Shown here piece after piece: positions 6,245 to 6,483 of a stretch of DNA of 6,483 bases. The position numbers and the translations under genes were made by a program. Source of the DNA: Thermoprotei archaeon. GTDB lineage: Archaea; Thermoproteota; Thermoprotei; QMSL01; B3-G16. The stretch is taken from positions 1 to 6,483 of the forward strand of contig QMSL01000079.1 of the NCBI GenBank assembly GCA_003649665.1. The letters are read 5' to 3'. Below the pieces are notes generated by a model. The model had not been told where the DNA came from and did no database searches. It was given only the letters and a program-made list of their open reading frames with translations. Position 1 is the first letter of the stretch, and every line of letters starts with the position of its first letter.

Positions 6245-6483
6245 TTACTCCTCCCTTAATCTTGGGTTAAAGTACTCATCAAGTGCAGTAGATAACATGA
6301 GTAAAGAGGAGGCGATAGCAACCAATATTACTCCAGGAGGTATAAACCACCACCATAATCCTCTACGAACTGCATCCATAGCCTCTGCCCAATATAGTAT
6401 GATACCAAGCGATACGCCTTTGGTCACGCCAACACCTATCATGCTTAATCCAGCTTCTGAAAGCATAGCTCCTGCTAATAACA
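6245..6483 (-). CDS. dppC: ABC transporter permease, DppC type (C-terminal part, cut by the window edge)
   Basis: Only the last 78 or so residues are inside the window; the frame is open to the right edge, so the first internal Met (6466) is not the true start. The visible part reads SEAGLSMIGVGV, matching the EAxLSFLGLG segment of DppC/OppC permeases, then an amphipathic stretch with RRGLWWWFIPPGV, equivalent to the conserved WW...PG motif, a last membrane helix (about VILVAIASSLLMLSTAL) and the typical end LDEYFNPRLREE, where family members usually have LRDxLDPRLR. This is an integral-membrane subunit that with DppB forms the translocation channel. It ends 2 bases before the DppD start. A DppB gene is expected immediately beyond the right edge. 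Confidence 0.88.
   Translation of the reverse strand, partial: LLAGAMLSEAGLSMIGVGVTKGVSLGIILYWAEAMDAVRRGLWWWFIPPGVILVAIASSLLMLSTALDEYFNPRLREE
6247..6255 (-). promoter_or_regulatory. SD site for the DppD gene
   Basis: GGGAGGAGT on the minus strand at 6255-6247 overlaps the last codons and the stop of the permease gene and ends 4 bases before ATG 6242. It fixes the start of the DppD gene. Confidence 0.6.

Overview
The right two thirds of the window is a Dpp/Opp-type ABC importer locus of a thermophilic archaeon, read on the minus strand (right to left). The left third (about 1-1990) holds no intact gene and looks like a decay zone of broken reading frames. The features that point to an archaeon, most likely a crenarchaeote (Thermoproteota), are: GGAGG/GGTGAT-type Shine-Dalgarno sites inside operons; a TATA-like box centred about 25 bases before the ATG of the binding-protein gene (a leaderless-type promoter); oligo-T terminator-like tracts instead of hairpin terminators; frequent AGG/AGA and ATA codons; and a secreted binding protein anchored by a C-terminal coiled coil plus transmembrane helix. 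The order or genus cannot be fixed from sequence reading alone.

Transporter locus, in order of transcription: a DppC-type permease cut by the right edge (6483-6245); a DppD-type ATPase with a four-cysteine C-terminal motif (6242-5253); a shorter DppF-type ATPase (5246-4449); an 84-residue protein with two predicted membrane helices (4444-4190); and, after a 66-base gap with its own promoter, a 709-residue family-5 extracellular solute-binding protein (4123-1994). Gaps between the first four genes are 2 to 6 bases, with SD sites lying in the ends of the preceding genes, so they form one operon that began beyond the right edge (a DppB-type permease is expected there). The binding protein captures substrate outside the membrane, DppB/DppC form the channel and the two ATPases drive import. 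The substrate may be oligopeptides or oligosaccharides: in crenarchaea this family often carries sugars, and the sequence does not decide.

Left region: a possible minus-strand gene enters from the left edge (start at 38). Positions 108-440 carry interrupted frames of unknown origin. Positions 455-1023 look like a decayed multi-membrane-span transporter gene (MFS-like) that still keeps its SD and ATG. Positions 1071-1258 look like a ribbon-helix-helix (VapB-type) antitoxin gene broken by a single-base deletion. Positions 1259-1980 hold only short open stretches that I could not assign. A 19-base imperfect direct repeat (381-399 and 1005-1023) brackets the transporter relic. I found no tRNA, rRNA, CRISPR array or insertion sequence. 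The best candidates for follow-up are the small membrane protein in the operon, the separate promoter of the binding protein, and the antitoxin relic.
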